Shown: positions 25,515 through 38,116 of the stretch, piece by piece
How positions within the stretch are numbered: the first letter of the stretch is position 1
Layout of the letters: each line of letters opens with the position of its first letter
Assembly: GCA_026075535.2 (NCBI GenBank)
Contig: AP026550.1
Location: forward strand, 6,758,001 to 6,822,000
DNA: 64,000 bases
Direction of reading: 5' to 3'
Source: Tricholoma matsutake
Lineage: Eukaryota > Basidiomycota > Agaricomycetes > Agaricales > Tricholomataceae
The notes under the pieces: model-generated
The model's database searches: none
Seen by the model: the letters and a program-made list of their open reading frames with translations, nothing else
What the model was told of the DNA's origin: nothing
Made by a program: the position numbers and the translations under genes

Positions 25515-25940
25515 TGTAAGGGGACTAGGGGGGTGCCCTGTGTGTTTTTCCTATTTTTTATGTTCGTCCTATATTTTTCCCCACCTCATTTCCTTCTATT
25601 CTTCATTTTCTATGATTTTTCCGGATTTTATTACTAATTTTCCCTTGCTATCATGTTTGTACATGTTGACACTTTTATATTTAGAGGCGGAGTACCCCTT
25701 CCGACACATACCCCTTGGTATGATGTCATTCGGTGGCCTTGATCCACCTATCTCCGCCTTTTTCTATTTTTAGGTTATATTTGATTTTTGTCGTCTTCAC
25801 ATATACTGGGCATCAGCAAGGGGATCCTTAGATTTTTCTCTTCAGATTTCCCTTTGCTAGGTGTGTCCCCAATGCCTGTATTATGTAGTATAATTTTAAC
25901 TTTGGATTTCCCTTTGCTAGAGGCTTAGGTTGCCCTTATA
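25515..25940 (+). repeat. 5' LTR of Gypsy copy A
   Basis: A 426-bp LTR. I noticed six sites differing from the 3' LTR, and all are CG versus CA or TG (or CA versus TG). Confidence 0.95.
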
Positions 25941-25971
25941 GTAGAAAACTCTCCCCTAAGGCCCGAAAATC

Positions 25972-27225
25972 GTGAACGCGCTGCCCAAGATAGGCAGGTA
26001 CATACTGGACGATGCTTCCCAAAGCTCCACAGAGTCCCTACACACCGTTCCAGATAATCTTGCCTTTATTACGCTGCCATTTTTGCCAAATGCGCTCCCT
26101 AGCGACATGGACACATCAGAACGCTTTGATGTGCTTGAAAGCGACGTTTCCGGAATGTGTGCGCAAATCGACTCGCTTAAATCTACGATTGAAAACTTCG
26201 TTAGGACCCTCCAGGCTAACCCTACGACCAATAGTTCCCCCTTTACGACTCCAAGCGCACCCAACAACGATGTTTTGCCAAACACGTCCACTAAGGAACG
26301 TGCCCAGATCAAACCGTCCCCCCCCACCGAATTTGATGGTGCACGTGCGCAGGGACATGCATTCCTTAATTCCTGTGAGTTATACATTAGTCTCCAGTCG
26401 CATCAATTCGTCGATGAGGCTGCAAAAATTTATTGGGCCTTCACATACATGAAATCTGAATGCGCCTATCTCTGTGTGGACCATATCCTATGTCAAACTA
26501 AAGAACTCGGTTCTCTACCTTTCTCCACTTGGGGTGACTTTCGAGCTGAGTTCGTATGCCACTTTTGCCCCCTCAATGAATGCCACTGAGCAGTGACACA
26601 ACTTGAGTCATCCGCTTACCACCAGGGACGTCGATCCGTGGATGACTATATCAATGAGTTCAAGGATTTGGTGGACATGGCAGGATATGGGAGTGGGTTA
26701 CCAGTGGTGGTGAAGTTCTGACAGGGGCTCAACCGAGAAATTCAGGACCAGATTGCACAGATGTTGGAAGGGCGCCCAGCGGATGATGATATCCTTGCTT
26801 GGTATGAAGCTGCTTCACTCTGTGATGAGAACCGACTCACAAATGCAGCATTTAATGCTGCATTCCATGCTCCAACTACCACTCATATGCCCTACACCTT
26901 CAATCAAAGCCTCCCCCACCCTAACCCCATTCCTGTTCATCAAACTCCCACACCAGCCATCAATGTCCCAGTACCAATGGATGTTGATGCAGCCCACAGC
27001 TGTGCACGTAAGTTGAATCTCTGCTACCGTTGTGGGGAACCTGGACACAGGGCTGGAGCATGTCCCCATTGTCAGGATATCCACATGCTCACCCCCAAGG
27101 GACGAGACGAACTCCTGCAAGATTTGTTGGTGCTTGTAGATGTTGAGGAAGCGAAGGATCAAGTTGCAGAGGAGATTAAGTTGGAAGTTGTAGAGGAGCA
27201 GGATTTTCCTATTTGCAGCAAGTGA
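25972..27225 (+). pseudogene. Gypsy copy A gag, with nonsense codons
   Basis: One frame encodes a Gag of about 417 residues with a coiled-coil-like N-terminal part (SERFDVLESDVSGMCAQIDS), a retrotransposon Gag core, and a zinc knuckle CYRCGEPGHRAGAC near 27020. TGA codons at 26587 and 26719 interrupt it; both fit CGA to TGA. The frame closes at 27225. The pol frame overlaps from 27213 in another register, so Pol expression would need a frameshift, or this junction is itself a lesion. Confidence 0.85.
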
Positions 27226-30200
27226 ATTGTACACCCTCACTGCCTGTCCATAACTGCTTTGAAGTCTTGTCAGTTGAATCCCCGGAGAATGAATCCATTT
27301 CTGTGACTGCTCCCCTCTCTGACCCTTCGAAGTTGGCTAAAGACGTACCTGCTCTCCCCATCTCTCCTTCTACTCCACATCCCAAAATTAAATCATGGGA
27401 GCGTAAACTACCATGCAAGTATATTGTGGCATCCACTCCCTCTGCACATTCCTTAAACCTAGCCATCGAACTGCAGACGACCAACACTGGACAGATACTT
27501 GGTGTCTCTGCGCTCCTGGACTCTGGTGCGACTGGTCTCTTCATCGATTCCCATCTGGTACAACAACATCGCCTAAATACTCGCTCACTCTCACGTCCAA
27601 TACCTGTATATAATGTGGATGGATCCCCAAATGAAGCTGGTGCCATCCGAGAGGTTGCAGACCTGGTTCTCCATTACAAAGATCATAGTGAGCGTGCCCT
27701 TTTTGCTGTCACTCAATTAGGAAAGCAAAAGGTGATTTTGGGATATCCATGGCTTCGAGACCATAACCCAGAGGTCGACTGGCATACCGGGGAGGTTACC
27801 ATGAGCCGATGTCCATCCCGTTGTCAGATGTGTTTCACAGAAGCCAGGCAAGAACGTTGTGGACAGAAGGCGGCAATACAATGTACTCAGAAGTGTCATG
27901 CTGGACCCCTGCCTATACCTGAAGTGGAATTGGAAGGGGTTCCTGATCTAATGCCGGACTCGGATGATGATGATGAGGACCCAGAGGAAGTGGAGGAGGG
28001 TGATCGGATCTTCTACACTGCGATTCGCTCATCGCATGAGGTGTGTGCCATATCGAACATATCCCAACGCCTCGCCAAGGCCTTCCACAAAAACAGCACT
28101 GCTAAATCCTCTACTAACTCCTTACTCCCTCATCTCCATGAGTTTGAAGACGTGTTCTCCAAGGAGTCATTCGACTCTCTTCCTGCACGCAAGCCATGGG
28201 ATCACGCGATCGAACTCACCCCCGGCGCAACCCCTTCATCCTGCAAGGTCTATCCTCTCTCTCCGGAAGAACAATGGCAGCTTGACCAGTTCATCGACGA
28301 GCACCTAGCCTCTGGACGTATTTGACCATCGAAGTCACCCATGGCCTCTCCCTTTTTCTTTGTCAAGAAGAAGGATGGCTCACTTCAACCGGTTCAAGAC
28401 TACAGAAGGCTCAACAACATCACAGTCAAAAATTGCTACCCACTACCCCTCATCTCCAAACTCGTAAACCAGCTCCGTGGAGCCCGATACTTCACCAAGC
28501 TCGATTTCCATTGGGGCTATAATAATGTGAGGATAAAGGAGGGAGATGAGTGGAAGGCAGCCTTTCATACCAACCATGGTCTTTTTGAACTGCTTGTCAT
28601 GTTCTTTGGCCTTACTAATAGCCCTGCCACCTTTCAGACCATGATGAACGACATCTTCCATGACCTCATCCTTGAAGGTGTTGTCTGCATCTATCTCGAC
28701 GACATCCTCATCTTCACTCGCACGGTTGAAGAGCACTGTCGCATCACGTGCCTCATCCTAGAGCGACTTCGATGGTACAAACTCTACCTTCGTCAGGACA
28801 AATGCGAGTTCAAAAGGACCAAGATTGAGTACCTTGGCCTGATTATCTCGGAGGGTCAAGTGGAGATGGATCCTATCAAGGTAAACGGGGTCACAGCTTG
28901 GCCGACGCCCACGAACAAGAAGGAGGTGCAGTCTTTCCTGGGCTTCATCAATTTCTATCGGCATTTTATCAAGGATTTCTCACATCATGCACGACCACTG
29001 TTCGACTTGACAGGAAAGGAGGCATGGAGGTGGGATAATGCACAACAGGAGGCATTCGAAAAGCTTAAGGAGATGGTCACTTCTGCTCCAATCCTTACCT
29101 TTGCTGACGATTCGCGTCCTTTTCGTGTAGAAGCTGACAGTTCTGACTTTGCGATGGGTACCGTGTTGTCTCAGCAGTCTCCGGAGGACCAGAAGTGGCA
29201 TCCTGTTGTGTTCTACTCCAAAAGCCTTAGTGCTGTAGAGCAAAACTACGAGATCCATGACAAGGAGATGTTGGCAATAATGCATGCGCTTGAGGAGTGG
29301 CGACACTTCCTTGAGGGTGCCCAACACAAGGTGGAAATTTGGACGGATCACAAGAATCTTGAGTACTTCATGACAGCCAAGAAATTGAACCGTCGTCAAG
29401 CTCGTTGGTCCCTGTATCTATCTAGATTCGACTTCTCCTTGCACCACCATCCAGGTCGCAGCATGGGGAAGACCGATGCCCTATCCCGACATGCAGACCA
29501 TGGGGATGGCAGCGGTGACAACCAAAACATTGTGCTGTTGCAGCCAGACCTGTTCACCATTCGGGCACTGGAAGGCATCACACCCCAGGGTGAGGAGTGG
29601 GACATCCTACATGACATTTGTCACGCAAACTGTAGCGGTTTACATGAGGATGTTGTCGCCTGAGCTGTTAAAGAACTGAGGAAGGGATCAACCCTTTCCT
29701 TATGTGTGGCAGAGTGGGCTGAAAAGGAGGACTTGTTGTATTTCAGGGATCGCATCTATGTTCCCAATGACCCAGACCTTCGCCGGCGCATCATATCCCA
29801 ACACCATGACTCACAGATTGCTGGCCACCCCGGATGCTGGAAGACCTTGGAGCTCACCTCACGGAACTATTGGTGGCCACAAATGTCATGGCTCATTGGT
29901 CAGTATTGTCGCACTTGTGACCTTTGCTTACACACCAAGGTTCCTTGTCGCAAGCCTATTGGTGAGCTACACCCTCTTCCTGTTCCAGAGAGTCATTGGG
30001 ATGTTGTCAGCGTCGACTTTGTGGTGGAATTGCCAGAGTCAAATGGGTTTGATGCGGTGATGTGCACAGTTGACTCAGTGGGAAAATGCGCTCACTTCAT
30101 TCCCACTCACACCACTGTCAGTGCCCTAGGTGCCGCTCAACTCTACCTCCACCACGTGTGGAAATTACATGGACTTCCTGGTGCCTTCCTCTCGGATCGT

Positions 30201-31124
30201 GGCCCTCAGTTCATGGCAGAGTTCACTCGTGAGCTGTACCAACTCCTGGGGATCAAACTCCTTGCTTCAACCACTTATCACCCACAAACTGATGGCCAGA
30301 CGGAGCGAGTCAACCAGGAACTGGAGCAGTACATCCACCTCTTTGTCAATGAACGCCAGGACGATTGGGATGATCTCCTTCCTTTGGCCGAGTTCGGATA
30401 CAACAACCATGTCCATGCTTCCACTCAACAGACCCCTTTCCTCTTAGACACTGGACGACATCCACGCATGGGATTTGAACCTCGCCAAACTCCCTCACAC
30501 ATCGAGATGGTGAATGAGTTCACAGAACGCATGAGGGATAGCTTGGAGGAGGCAAGAGCAGCCTTAGCAAAGGCGAAGGACGACATGGCGCAATTTTACA
30601 ACCAATGCCACTCCCCAACCCCTCAGTACAAGGTTGGTGATTGAGTTTATCTTGACTCCAGTGATGTCTCCACTACACGTCCATCCAAGAAACTTGCTCA
30701 TCGCTTCTTGGGACCTTTCCCCATTGTCAAGTGCATTGGAACGCATGCCTATTGTCTATGCCTCCCAGCCTCCATGTCCAGACTCCATCCCATCTTCCAT
30801 GTCGTCAAATTGCTTCCAGCTCCCCCAGATCCATTCCCAGGATGCCATTCACACCCACCACCACCACCTACAGTGATCGAGGGAGAACCCCAATACGAAG
30901 TCGAGTCAATCTTGGACAGCCATTTGCGTCGAGGAAAACTCCAGTATTTGGTACATTGGAAGGGTTATGGGTATGAGGAGAACTCATGGGTCAAAGAGTC
31001 TGATGTAAATGCCCCTCAGTTAATCAAGGAATTCCACCAACGGCACACTGCTGCACCGCGTCGCATTCAAGTCACGGACTTTGGTTGTATGCGATTTCGA
31101 ATGCATCGGGGCGATGCATCTTAG
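27213..31124 (+). pseudogene. Gypsy copy A pol with C-terminal chromodomain
   Basis: A single frame holds in order: aspartic protease (LLDSGATGLFIDS, near 27515), reverse transcriptase (CIYLDDILIF, near 28690), RNase H, the integrase zinc finger region (HHDSQIAGHPG ... CRTCDLCLHTK), the integrase core (SVDFVVELP, LSDRGPQF, HPQTDGQTERVNQ) and a chromodomain (YEVESILDSHLRRGKLQYLVHWKGYGYEENSW, here abbreviated by its ends). The chromodomain suggests targeting to methylated-histone chromatin. Three TGA codons interrupt it at 28323, 29661 and 30642. All fit CGA to TGA, and copy D retains Arg (CGA) at the third. Confidence 0.9.
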
Positions 31125-31135
31125 AGAGGGGGTGA

Positions 31136-31561
31136 TGTAAGGGGACTAGGGGGGTGCCCTGTGTGTTTTTCCTATTTTTTATGTTCATCCTATATTTTTC
31201 CCCACCTCATTTCCTTCTATTCTTCATTTTCTATGATTTTTCCAGATTTTATTACTAATTTTCCCTTGCTATCATGTTTGTACATGTTGACACTTTTATA
31301 TTTAGAGGCGGAGTACCCCTTCCAACACATACCCCTTGGTATGATGTCATTCGGTGGCCTTGATCTGCCTATCTCCGCCTTTTTCTATTTTTAGGTTATA
31401 TTTGATTTTTGTCATCTTCACATATACTGGGCATCAGCAAGGGGATCCTTAGATTTTTCTCTTCAGATTTCCCTTTGCTAGGTGTGTCCCCAATGCCTGT
31501 ATTATGTAGTATAATTTTAACTTCGGATTTCCCTTTGCTAGAGGCTTAGGTTGCCCTTATA
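31136..31561 (+). repeat. 3' LTR of Gypsy copy A
   Basis: A 426-bp direct repeat of 25515-25940, preceded by a purine tract (AGAGAGGGGG) ending a few bases upstream. Confidence 0.95.
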
Positions 31562-32697
31562 GATGGTGCAAGTGCTATTTTAGCCCATCTTTCACAATTT
31601 ACAGCATATCTTGAATATTACCAACTTTGAAAAAGCACAAAGAAGTTCAACCATATGGAGCAGAACTTCTGGAATGCAATTCATGATATTCCTACCCTTT
31701 CTGAGCTTGCTGTCTTATCACTCTATGCTCAATCAATCTCTCATCCATATATGCAAAGAGTTCATACTCCTGGACAGAATGCACTTGAGCTTGGTCCATA
31801 CCATGCCAAGGTATTAGATCATGTAGGAGAGATAATTCATAATCCTCATTTGCTCATTGGGCCATCTCCTTCATTTACAACTGCAGCACTCGATGGACAA
31901 AACTGGAATTCACCCAAAATCTTTGAAGCTGTTCATGAAAAAGTTTCCACATTTCCTCATATTTGTGGACTTCTTACTGCCTTCTTCGAAGGAGCAGAGG
32001 AGACATGGAAACAATTTACATCTGAGTTTGCACCTGGTGGACTAATTGATCAGTCTACAGTAGAAGAGAAGGAACTTGCATGGATGCCAGCAACAAATGA
32101 TGTCAATGAAGGTGCACTTAGTGCTTTTCGCATTCAAATGCGAATGAAGCCCCAGCTTACCATGACAAATTATAATGCACTTGCAATGTTTGAACGCAAT
32201 AATACTCAAAACTTCACTGGAGATTTCAAGTTTCTTCATGGGCAGGCTCGTGCATATAAAGGAAAAGATTGGGCCAAACAAAAGAAAATGGTTCTACATC
32301 AACAAGAAAAAAATGAGAAGCGAGAGGAGGCTGCAAATAAACAGAAGGAAGCAGCAGCACGATGAAAAAAGGAAATTGAGCAACTTCAGTTGGAGTTGGA
32401 CAAGGATCAGATACAGAAGATGGTAGGAAACGATCTCAGAAAACAACTTGGAGCATTTAGGAATGTGGGTGCTCCCAATCTTGACAAAGTATCTGCAATG
32501 AAGACCTTAAAATTGCCCTTACTGGTGCAATTTTGTCTTTGGAAGCAGGGGAGTGGCATTTGCCTGGTCATCAGATGGGAGAGGAAATAGGTGATGAAAT
32601 TAGTGTGGAAGATCCAGAGGATGAAGGGGAGTTCATTGACTTGAATGTGGTTGAAGATGATGATGCTTTTGAATGGGAGGAAGATGATGATCTCTAA

Positions 32698-33282
32698 CAT
32701 TAGAATGTAGTCATTTCTAGGCACTATTCTGGACATATATCACTATATTTTGATGTAATAATGATCTATACTATATAATAACATAGCTACATATCTTTTT
32801 GAACTGGGAAGAACCATGTACAAGCCCAAAAACTGAGTGGAGACAGTGGGGTCACTGTTTTGGCCAAATTATTACATAAGCATCCAAATCTGGCTGACAT
32901 GGCTATAGCTGGCATTGCCCACTCCCAGTGGCTGTGCTCCCACGTGCCACAGTTTGAAAAATAACCTGAAATCTTGCATATTCTTCAAATATTCTTTGGC
33001 AGTCATACTATGAGGACATTTTGGTAATGGAGAATCCAGATGTCTGTCTGTCTGTCTGTCTGTCTGCCACAAAGAATAAATCAAGTTCTCTGGACTAGCT
33101 ATTGGTTCTATATAATGAACTAAGCACAAACTTCTAAAGTACTGAAATGTAAAGTTGATGTGTATAATGAGCTTAAGAGATATACTGTGTAATGTGATCT
33201 TCAAAATCTAGACATAGTTGACATTTACTTTTCTCCATATTAAACCACACAATAAATTATAGTATACAACAGGTAGTAGTGA
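32698..33282. other. AT-rich spacer with a microsatellite
   Basis: No gene was recognised. A (TGTC)n run lies at 33041-33066. Confidence 0.5.
33041..33066. repeat. (TGTC)n microsatellite
   Basis: About six and a half uninterrupted TGTC units. Confidence 0.9.
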
Positions 33283-33417
33283 TTGTCAAGGGTATTCGTA
33301 CCCCCAGGGGTATGGGCCAAGGGTATGCAAGGGTAGGGTCAGGGTATGAAATTTTTACCCTCCACATACCCTTACCCTTGTGGAGAGTATCCATACCCCT
33401 AGGGGTATGGCCAAGGT
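33283..33417. repeat. GGGTA/TACCC-rich repeat fragment
   Basis: Clustered AAGGGTATG and CATACCC motifs, with a perfect 20-bp palindrome at 33391-33410 (CCATACCCCTAGGGGTATGG). Its composition matches the hAT-type MITE at 35241-35727, so it may be a fragment of the same family. Confidence 0.5.
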
Positions 33418-33690
33418 GGACCATGTTCCCACATGAAATCCAGTGAATTCGACCTCTGGTTCATAAAAAATGGTTAAGAATTGAGCAAGATATAACCAAA
33501 TCTATTTTTGTATGAGTATTTTGTTGTATCAGATTGATTTTCATTTCATCTTACTCATATGTTGATCATTTGCTTTATTCTATTAATGATCATAGGACTA
33601 ACATGTATAATAATACTCCCACCATTTGTCAATGCATGCTATGCATCACATAATTTATGGTTGTCACATTACATTTCTTGGTGTTCAGCA
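33418..33690 (-). repeat. dispersed 270-bp repeat, probable LTR of Gypsy 2
   Basis: Minus-strand sequence TGCTGAACACC...CATGGTCCA of about 273 bp, repeated in the opposite orientation at 58705-58975. The TG...CA ends and its position at the 3' end of the minus-strand Gypsy 2 integrase suggest an LTR. However, the integrase stops right at its border without a C-terminal domain, so a deletion or a MITE identity is possible. Confidence 0.5.
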
Positions 33691-33694
33691 CGAG

Positions 33695-36600
33695 TCATTC
33701 AGTAGCAAAACATACTTTAGGCAGTGCCTTCACCCATCCCTTTTGATTTCTCTCGATGTGGTACCTGAGGCATTGCATGAGTGTCTTGTTCATTCTTTCT
33801 GAAGCACCATCCATTTCAGGATGATATGATGTCGACAGTTTATGTTTAATTCCAGTGAGTCGCATCAATGCCTTCCAAAATTTTGAAACAAATATCTTGT
33901 CATGGTCACTTATGATTTCTGTTGGGCAACTGTTTTCACAGTACCAGGTGTTGAAAAAAATGTTTGTGAACTCTTCCACTGACATCGTTGTTGTGCAAGG
34001 TGCTATCTGGATGTCTGCTCCCAAGTGGTCTGTCATTGTGATGATCACATCGTATCCATCATCTGTAGGCAAGGGACCAATGAAGTCAATTGTGACAGAC
34101 TCGAAACACTTATCTGGCACAGGTAGCAGATGTAGGGGGCCTGGTCTCTTGGTCATGGATCCTTTGTTCTTTTGGCATTCTACACATCTGGGTATGTATG
34201 CGTTGATGAGATCTCTTCACATATTCAGCCAGTAAAAATCTTCTTTCAATGCTCCATAGGTTTTGTCTCCTCCGAAATGGCCAAGGTGGTCATGTGTGAG
34301 TCTGTATAGTTGCTTTCACAGATTATGGTACTTAGGAATCACTAGTCTTGTTCCAATGAACAATAATCCATTTTTCAGCTTGATGTCTAGCTTGATGTTG
34401 ATTACTCCTCGTCTGAGATCATCTAAGATTCCAGAGCACCAGCTATCCCTCTTGTACCCTTTGTGCAGACAGGAGAACAGTTTTGGATTGGTATCAATTT
34501 GGAAGATTGGATTTATGTGTGTTGACTCTGGCGCTTCTGGCATGTGTGATAAGGCATGTGCCACTGTGTTATCTTCTCCTTTAATGTAAGTGATATTGTA
34601 TTCATACTGTGACAAATATTCCATCCAGCAGACTTGGCATAAGGACAGGTCACGTTGCCCATCGAAATTTTGCAGGGTTTTATGATCCATGTAGATTCGA
34701 ATTTGGGAGCCAAGAAGGTCAACTCTCCATTTCGTGAGGGCACGCATAATGCTCAGTAATTCCTGTTCATGTACAGGGTAGTATAGCTCTGCACTTTTCA
34801 GTTGTCTACTCTCGAAGGCTACTGGATGAGCTGTTTCCCAGGTTTCCCTGAAGGACAGCACCACTCCTGTACAGCACTTGCTTGCATTGCACATCATGTA
34901 AATGTTGTTCTTTCCTGGGTTGTGGTGTTTGATGGTTGTCAGGCAGTCTGAGCTTAGTACCAAACCCTTGATTGCCTCGAAGGCATGTTGATGTTCAGCA
35001 GTCCATAGTGGGAAGCTTTGGTTACACTCCTTTTTGGTTAAGGGAGTCAGCACCGTTGTGTGCTCGGCAAGCATGGGCAAGAAGTTGCTGATGTATCAAA
35101 CTAGGCCCAAGAATTGCTGCACTTGTTTTGCTGATTCTGGAGCTTTCCAGTTCAGTATGCACTCGACCTTTGAACTGTCTGCTTCAATTCCTCTTTCTGA
35201 GATGCAGTGTCCCAGGAAATCTATTTCCATTGTGAACAATTAGGGCAAGGCAGGGGTTACCCCTGGGTGTCAAATCTCATACCCTTACCCCTACCCCTGA
35301 ACACCCTACCCTTAGGGGTAAGGGTATGGAAACATATAAGGGTTGCCAAGGGTATGGGAGGGTTTGTCAAGGGTACAAGGGTTTGGCACAAAATCAACAT
35401 ATTTAGAGCAAAATTCATTTGAAAAGTGTTGATAACTGGTATTTACTATTAATATCACATATTAATACCTCTTATTAACATATGAAAGCCATTATCATGT
35501 TGGACAATCCCAAAATCTGAATTTAATTGATGAAAATCTTGGATATGAGTCTTTGTAGCTGAAAAAATCAAATGATATTCTTACATAAGCATACCCCTGG
35601 CATACCCCTGTACCCTTAGTAAGGGTACAGGGGTATGCAAGGGTATGAACTTCCAAACCCCTACCCTTACCCCTCATACCCTTAGCCCAAAAACACAAGG
35701 GTATACCCCTACCCCTGCCTTGCCTTATGAACAATGTTGACTTTTTCACTGAGCAGTACAGGTGAGCATCCCGCAATACTTGAAGAATTGATGCCACATT
35801 TATTTGGTGTTCCACAAGTGAGTTAGACCAGATGATTATATTATCAAGATAGACATGACAAATCTTTCCTATAGTGCTGCCAGCACTAATGTGACCCATC
35901 GTTGGTGCATTGCTGGTGAATTCTGCAATCCCATTGGCATTACGACCCATTCCCACAGGCCGAAGGGGCTAAGGTTGCTGTGCATTCAATGTGGTCCAGA
36001 TGCACTAAGGTTTGGAAGAACAAGTTTGTCATGTCTATTTTCCCCCATACTCTTCCTTTAGCACAATCTGCCAATATGTCATCTATTTGTGGCAGTGGGT
36101 AAGTGTCTGGAACAGTTACTTTATTCAGTTTTTGATAATCGTTAACCCATCGCAGGAGTGCTGTCAGATCAGGTTTTGGAATGATGAAAGATGGTGATGT
36201 GTATGGTGATGAGGATGGCCTAATCCATCTGGCTTTGAAGTGTTGTTCAATCAGTGTCTTCCACCCATCTCGGTATTTCCTTGGACATGAATATGCCTGT
36301 CCCACTGAGATTGGCAACCCCAGTTTGATCTCGATATGGTGATAGATGTCTGACGGGAGTTTAGTAGCATGTGGAATGTCTGTTGGGAAATGGTCTGCAT
36401 ATTTGGCCTTAAATTTACCATCTAGCGTCTGTAAAATTTGTACTGATGCCAGTTCTTTAATTTGTGTTTTGATAGCCCCGATTACACATGGTGGCCCCAT
36501 TGTGTACAAGTCCATGTTGAATCAATATGGGTTCTTGTCAAATAAACATTGCAGTTTGGCAAGGGTGTTTTTATGTAGCATTCACATCTTAGTGTTTTCA

Positions 36601-38116
36601 TCTTTTTCGGTTTGTTGTTTTGTAGCCCGGTGTTGATATGGGGTCTGTTGGATTGGTCATGGTTTCTCTGGTGGAGGGTTCAGCAGATCAAACCCAATTT
36701 CCTTAGCAATGGCAGTTCTCAGTTCTGCATCCACTATGATCCTGTTCTTTGATAGAAAGTCTAACCCAAGGATTAAATTGGTATGCAGGTTAGGGCAAAT
36801 GATCATGTTTAAACTTCTTGATTTCCATACAGCATCTGTTGACTGAAGGTGTAATTTACAATATTCTGTTAAGTCCATGCTAGTGTCTGTGTTTCCTCCC
36901 TGGTGTTCAAAAGCTTCCATAACCAAGAAAGACTTGTACAGTTTCCTTCATGCTAATCCCACAATCTCAATGAGACTAGAGGAAATCAGCACTGTGGGTG
37001 AACCATGGTCAATAAGTGCTCAAATTGGCATTGGGGCACACGTGAGAGGTGCATCAATGCAGCACTCCCACCAAAGGTGTGATGGCAGTGAAAAAAGCTG
37101 AGGTATGTACTCAGTAGCTTCATCCTCTGCCATTTCGAAACTGCTGCTACTGCCAAGGTAGTTCCTTCTGCTTTTTTGTATGTAGCTTTTGCTTTCAATG
37201 CTTCAGTGATTGTGACCTTCTTGCATGCATCCAGTGTAGGATGGCCATTCTTTCCTAATGGACAGTCTGCAGAACAGTGATCGACATAGAACTGTTTGCA
37301 ATGAAAACATCCATGGTGAGCTTTCAATAAATTGTGTTTGACTGTGGTAAGCTTAGCAATAAAAGCCATCGCATTGTTGGAAGTTGACACTGGGTTTGTA
37401 ACCACCTCTTTGCTTCTGTTGTTGTTGTTATTCCCAGCTCCTGAACATTGGTTCCCCATCTTTGGGGCTGCAGTAACTTTCATAGCTTTAACCCATTCAT
37501 TTTGCTTATTGTTCAGTTCAACATCTAAAAGGTGTACTCATTCAATCCATGCATCAAAATCTGCGATCTTGTCCAAATCTCTGTGCATGTTATTTGCATC
37601 ATAAGACATTTTGAGTCCTGGGCAGAGTCATGGAATGAAGTGAGCTCACAGTTTCCCTTCTTTGATATGGTATGGAGAACTAGCTATGCTGAGCTCTGCA
37701 TTGGCCTCTCACATTGCCTCCGTCCATGGTAAGAAGTTGAGCAGTCCTTGCATTGCGATCTGCATTGCAATGAGGTCATCCTGCCAATTGCATGGTAAGA
37801 ATTTCTTCTTAAATTTGAGTATAAAGTTTGGAAAGGTCAAGGTCAGGAGATGATCATGATGTATATTTACCCAAGACTGGACTGCCAAGGATTCAAAGTT
37901 GTAGATGATAGCCACGAAATGGTCAGCCACTTCAACCTTCTTGTGTTGAAAGAAACATTGACAGGCATTTTTGAACATGTGGACTGTGGCAATTGCAATA
38001 CGTTCTGTGGTCAGGACTGGAGCATGGCCACCCTTTCCACCTTCAACAGTCATGGGGACATACTGACTGTTTTCCATTTTTCTAGGGTTGTATGCGCACC
38101 TGATACAGCTAGTACC
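33695..38116 (-). pseudogene. Gypsy 2 gag-pol remnant
   Basis: Transcription order on the minus strand: gag core (about 38077-37709, then 37483-36986 with a degenerate Cys/His knuckle CFHCKQFYVDHCSADC); protease (DHGSPTVL near 37000, then LILGLDFLSKN near 36760); RT (36515-35740, with YLDN in place of YLDD); RNase H (35080-34316); and the integrase core (34156-33695: DFIGPLP, SDHDKIF, HPEMDGASERMNK). Multiple stops and frameshifts break it, and a MITE lies inside RT at 35241-35727. The protein sequence differs strongly from Gypsy copies A, C and D, so this is a second family. The N-terminal gag piece is displaced to 45746-45993 by a palindromic insertion. Confidence 0.85.
35241..35727. mobile_element. 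hAT-type MITE inside Gypsy 2 RT
   Basis: A 487-bp element with terminal inverted repeats TAGGGCAAGGCAGGGGT / TAAGGCAAGGCAGGGGT, flanked by a perfect 8-bp duplication TGAACAAT (35233-35240 and 35728-35735). Removing the element and one duplicate restores the RT reading frame (KKSTLFTMEIDFLGHCIS). Eight-base duplications with TAGGG termini are typical of hAT elements. The interior is rich in GGGTA motifs and has no coding capacity. Confidence 0.88.

Larger units (their letters stand above)
25515..31561 (+). mobile_element. Ty3/Gypsy chromovirus, copy A (full length)
   Basis: A 6,047-bp element with 426-bp LTRs (TGTAAGG...CCTTATA) and a perfect 5-bp target duplication GATGG at 25510-25514 and 31562-31566. 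The order gag, protease, RT, RNase H, integrase, chromodomain identifies a chromovirus. It lies in sense orientation inside a transposase-like gene. Two more copies of the family lie at 59.5-64.0 kb on the minus strand. Confidence 0.96.
23659..32697 (+). pseudogene. transposase-like gene split by a Gypsy insertion
   Basis: Two halves (23659-25514 and 31567-32697) rejoin in frame once the Gypsy element and one 5-bp target copy are removed. The N-terminal 250 residues are coiled-coil-like, rich in Ala, Gln, Lys and Glu. A central region contains GDGTSHQNVQYYSQHINLK and later YFVWAGCGYHKDLNSV and LANCDNAAVLAD. I recognise these as hallmarks of a repetitive Agaricomycete gene family with a likely RNase H-like transposase core; I cannot name the superfamily with certainty. 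The second half has another conserved region (FWNAIHDIPTLSELAVLSLYA) and an acidic tail. In-frame stops occur at 23911, 24259, 24526, 25132, 31628 and 32363, with a frameshift near 32500. Most of the stops are TGA that fit CGA decay. It was probably already dead or dying when the Gypsy element landed. Confidence 0.75.
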
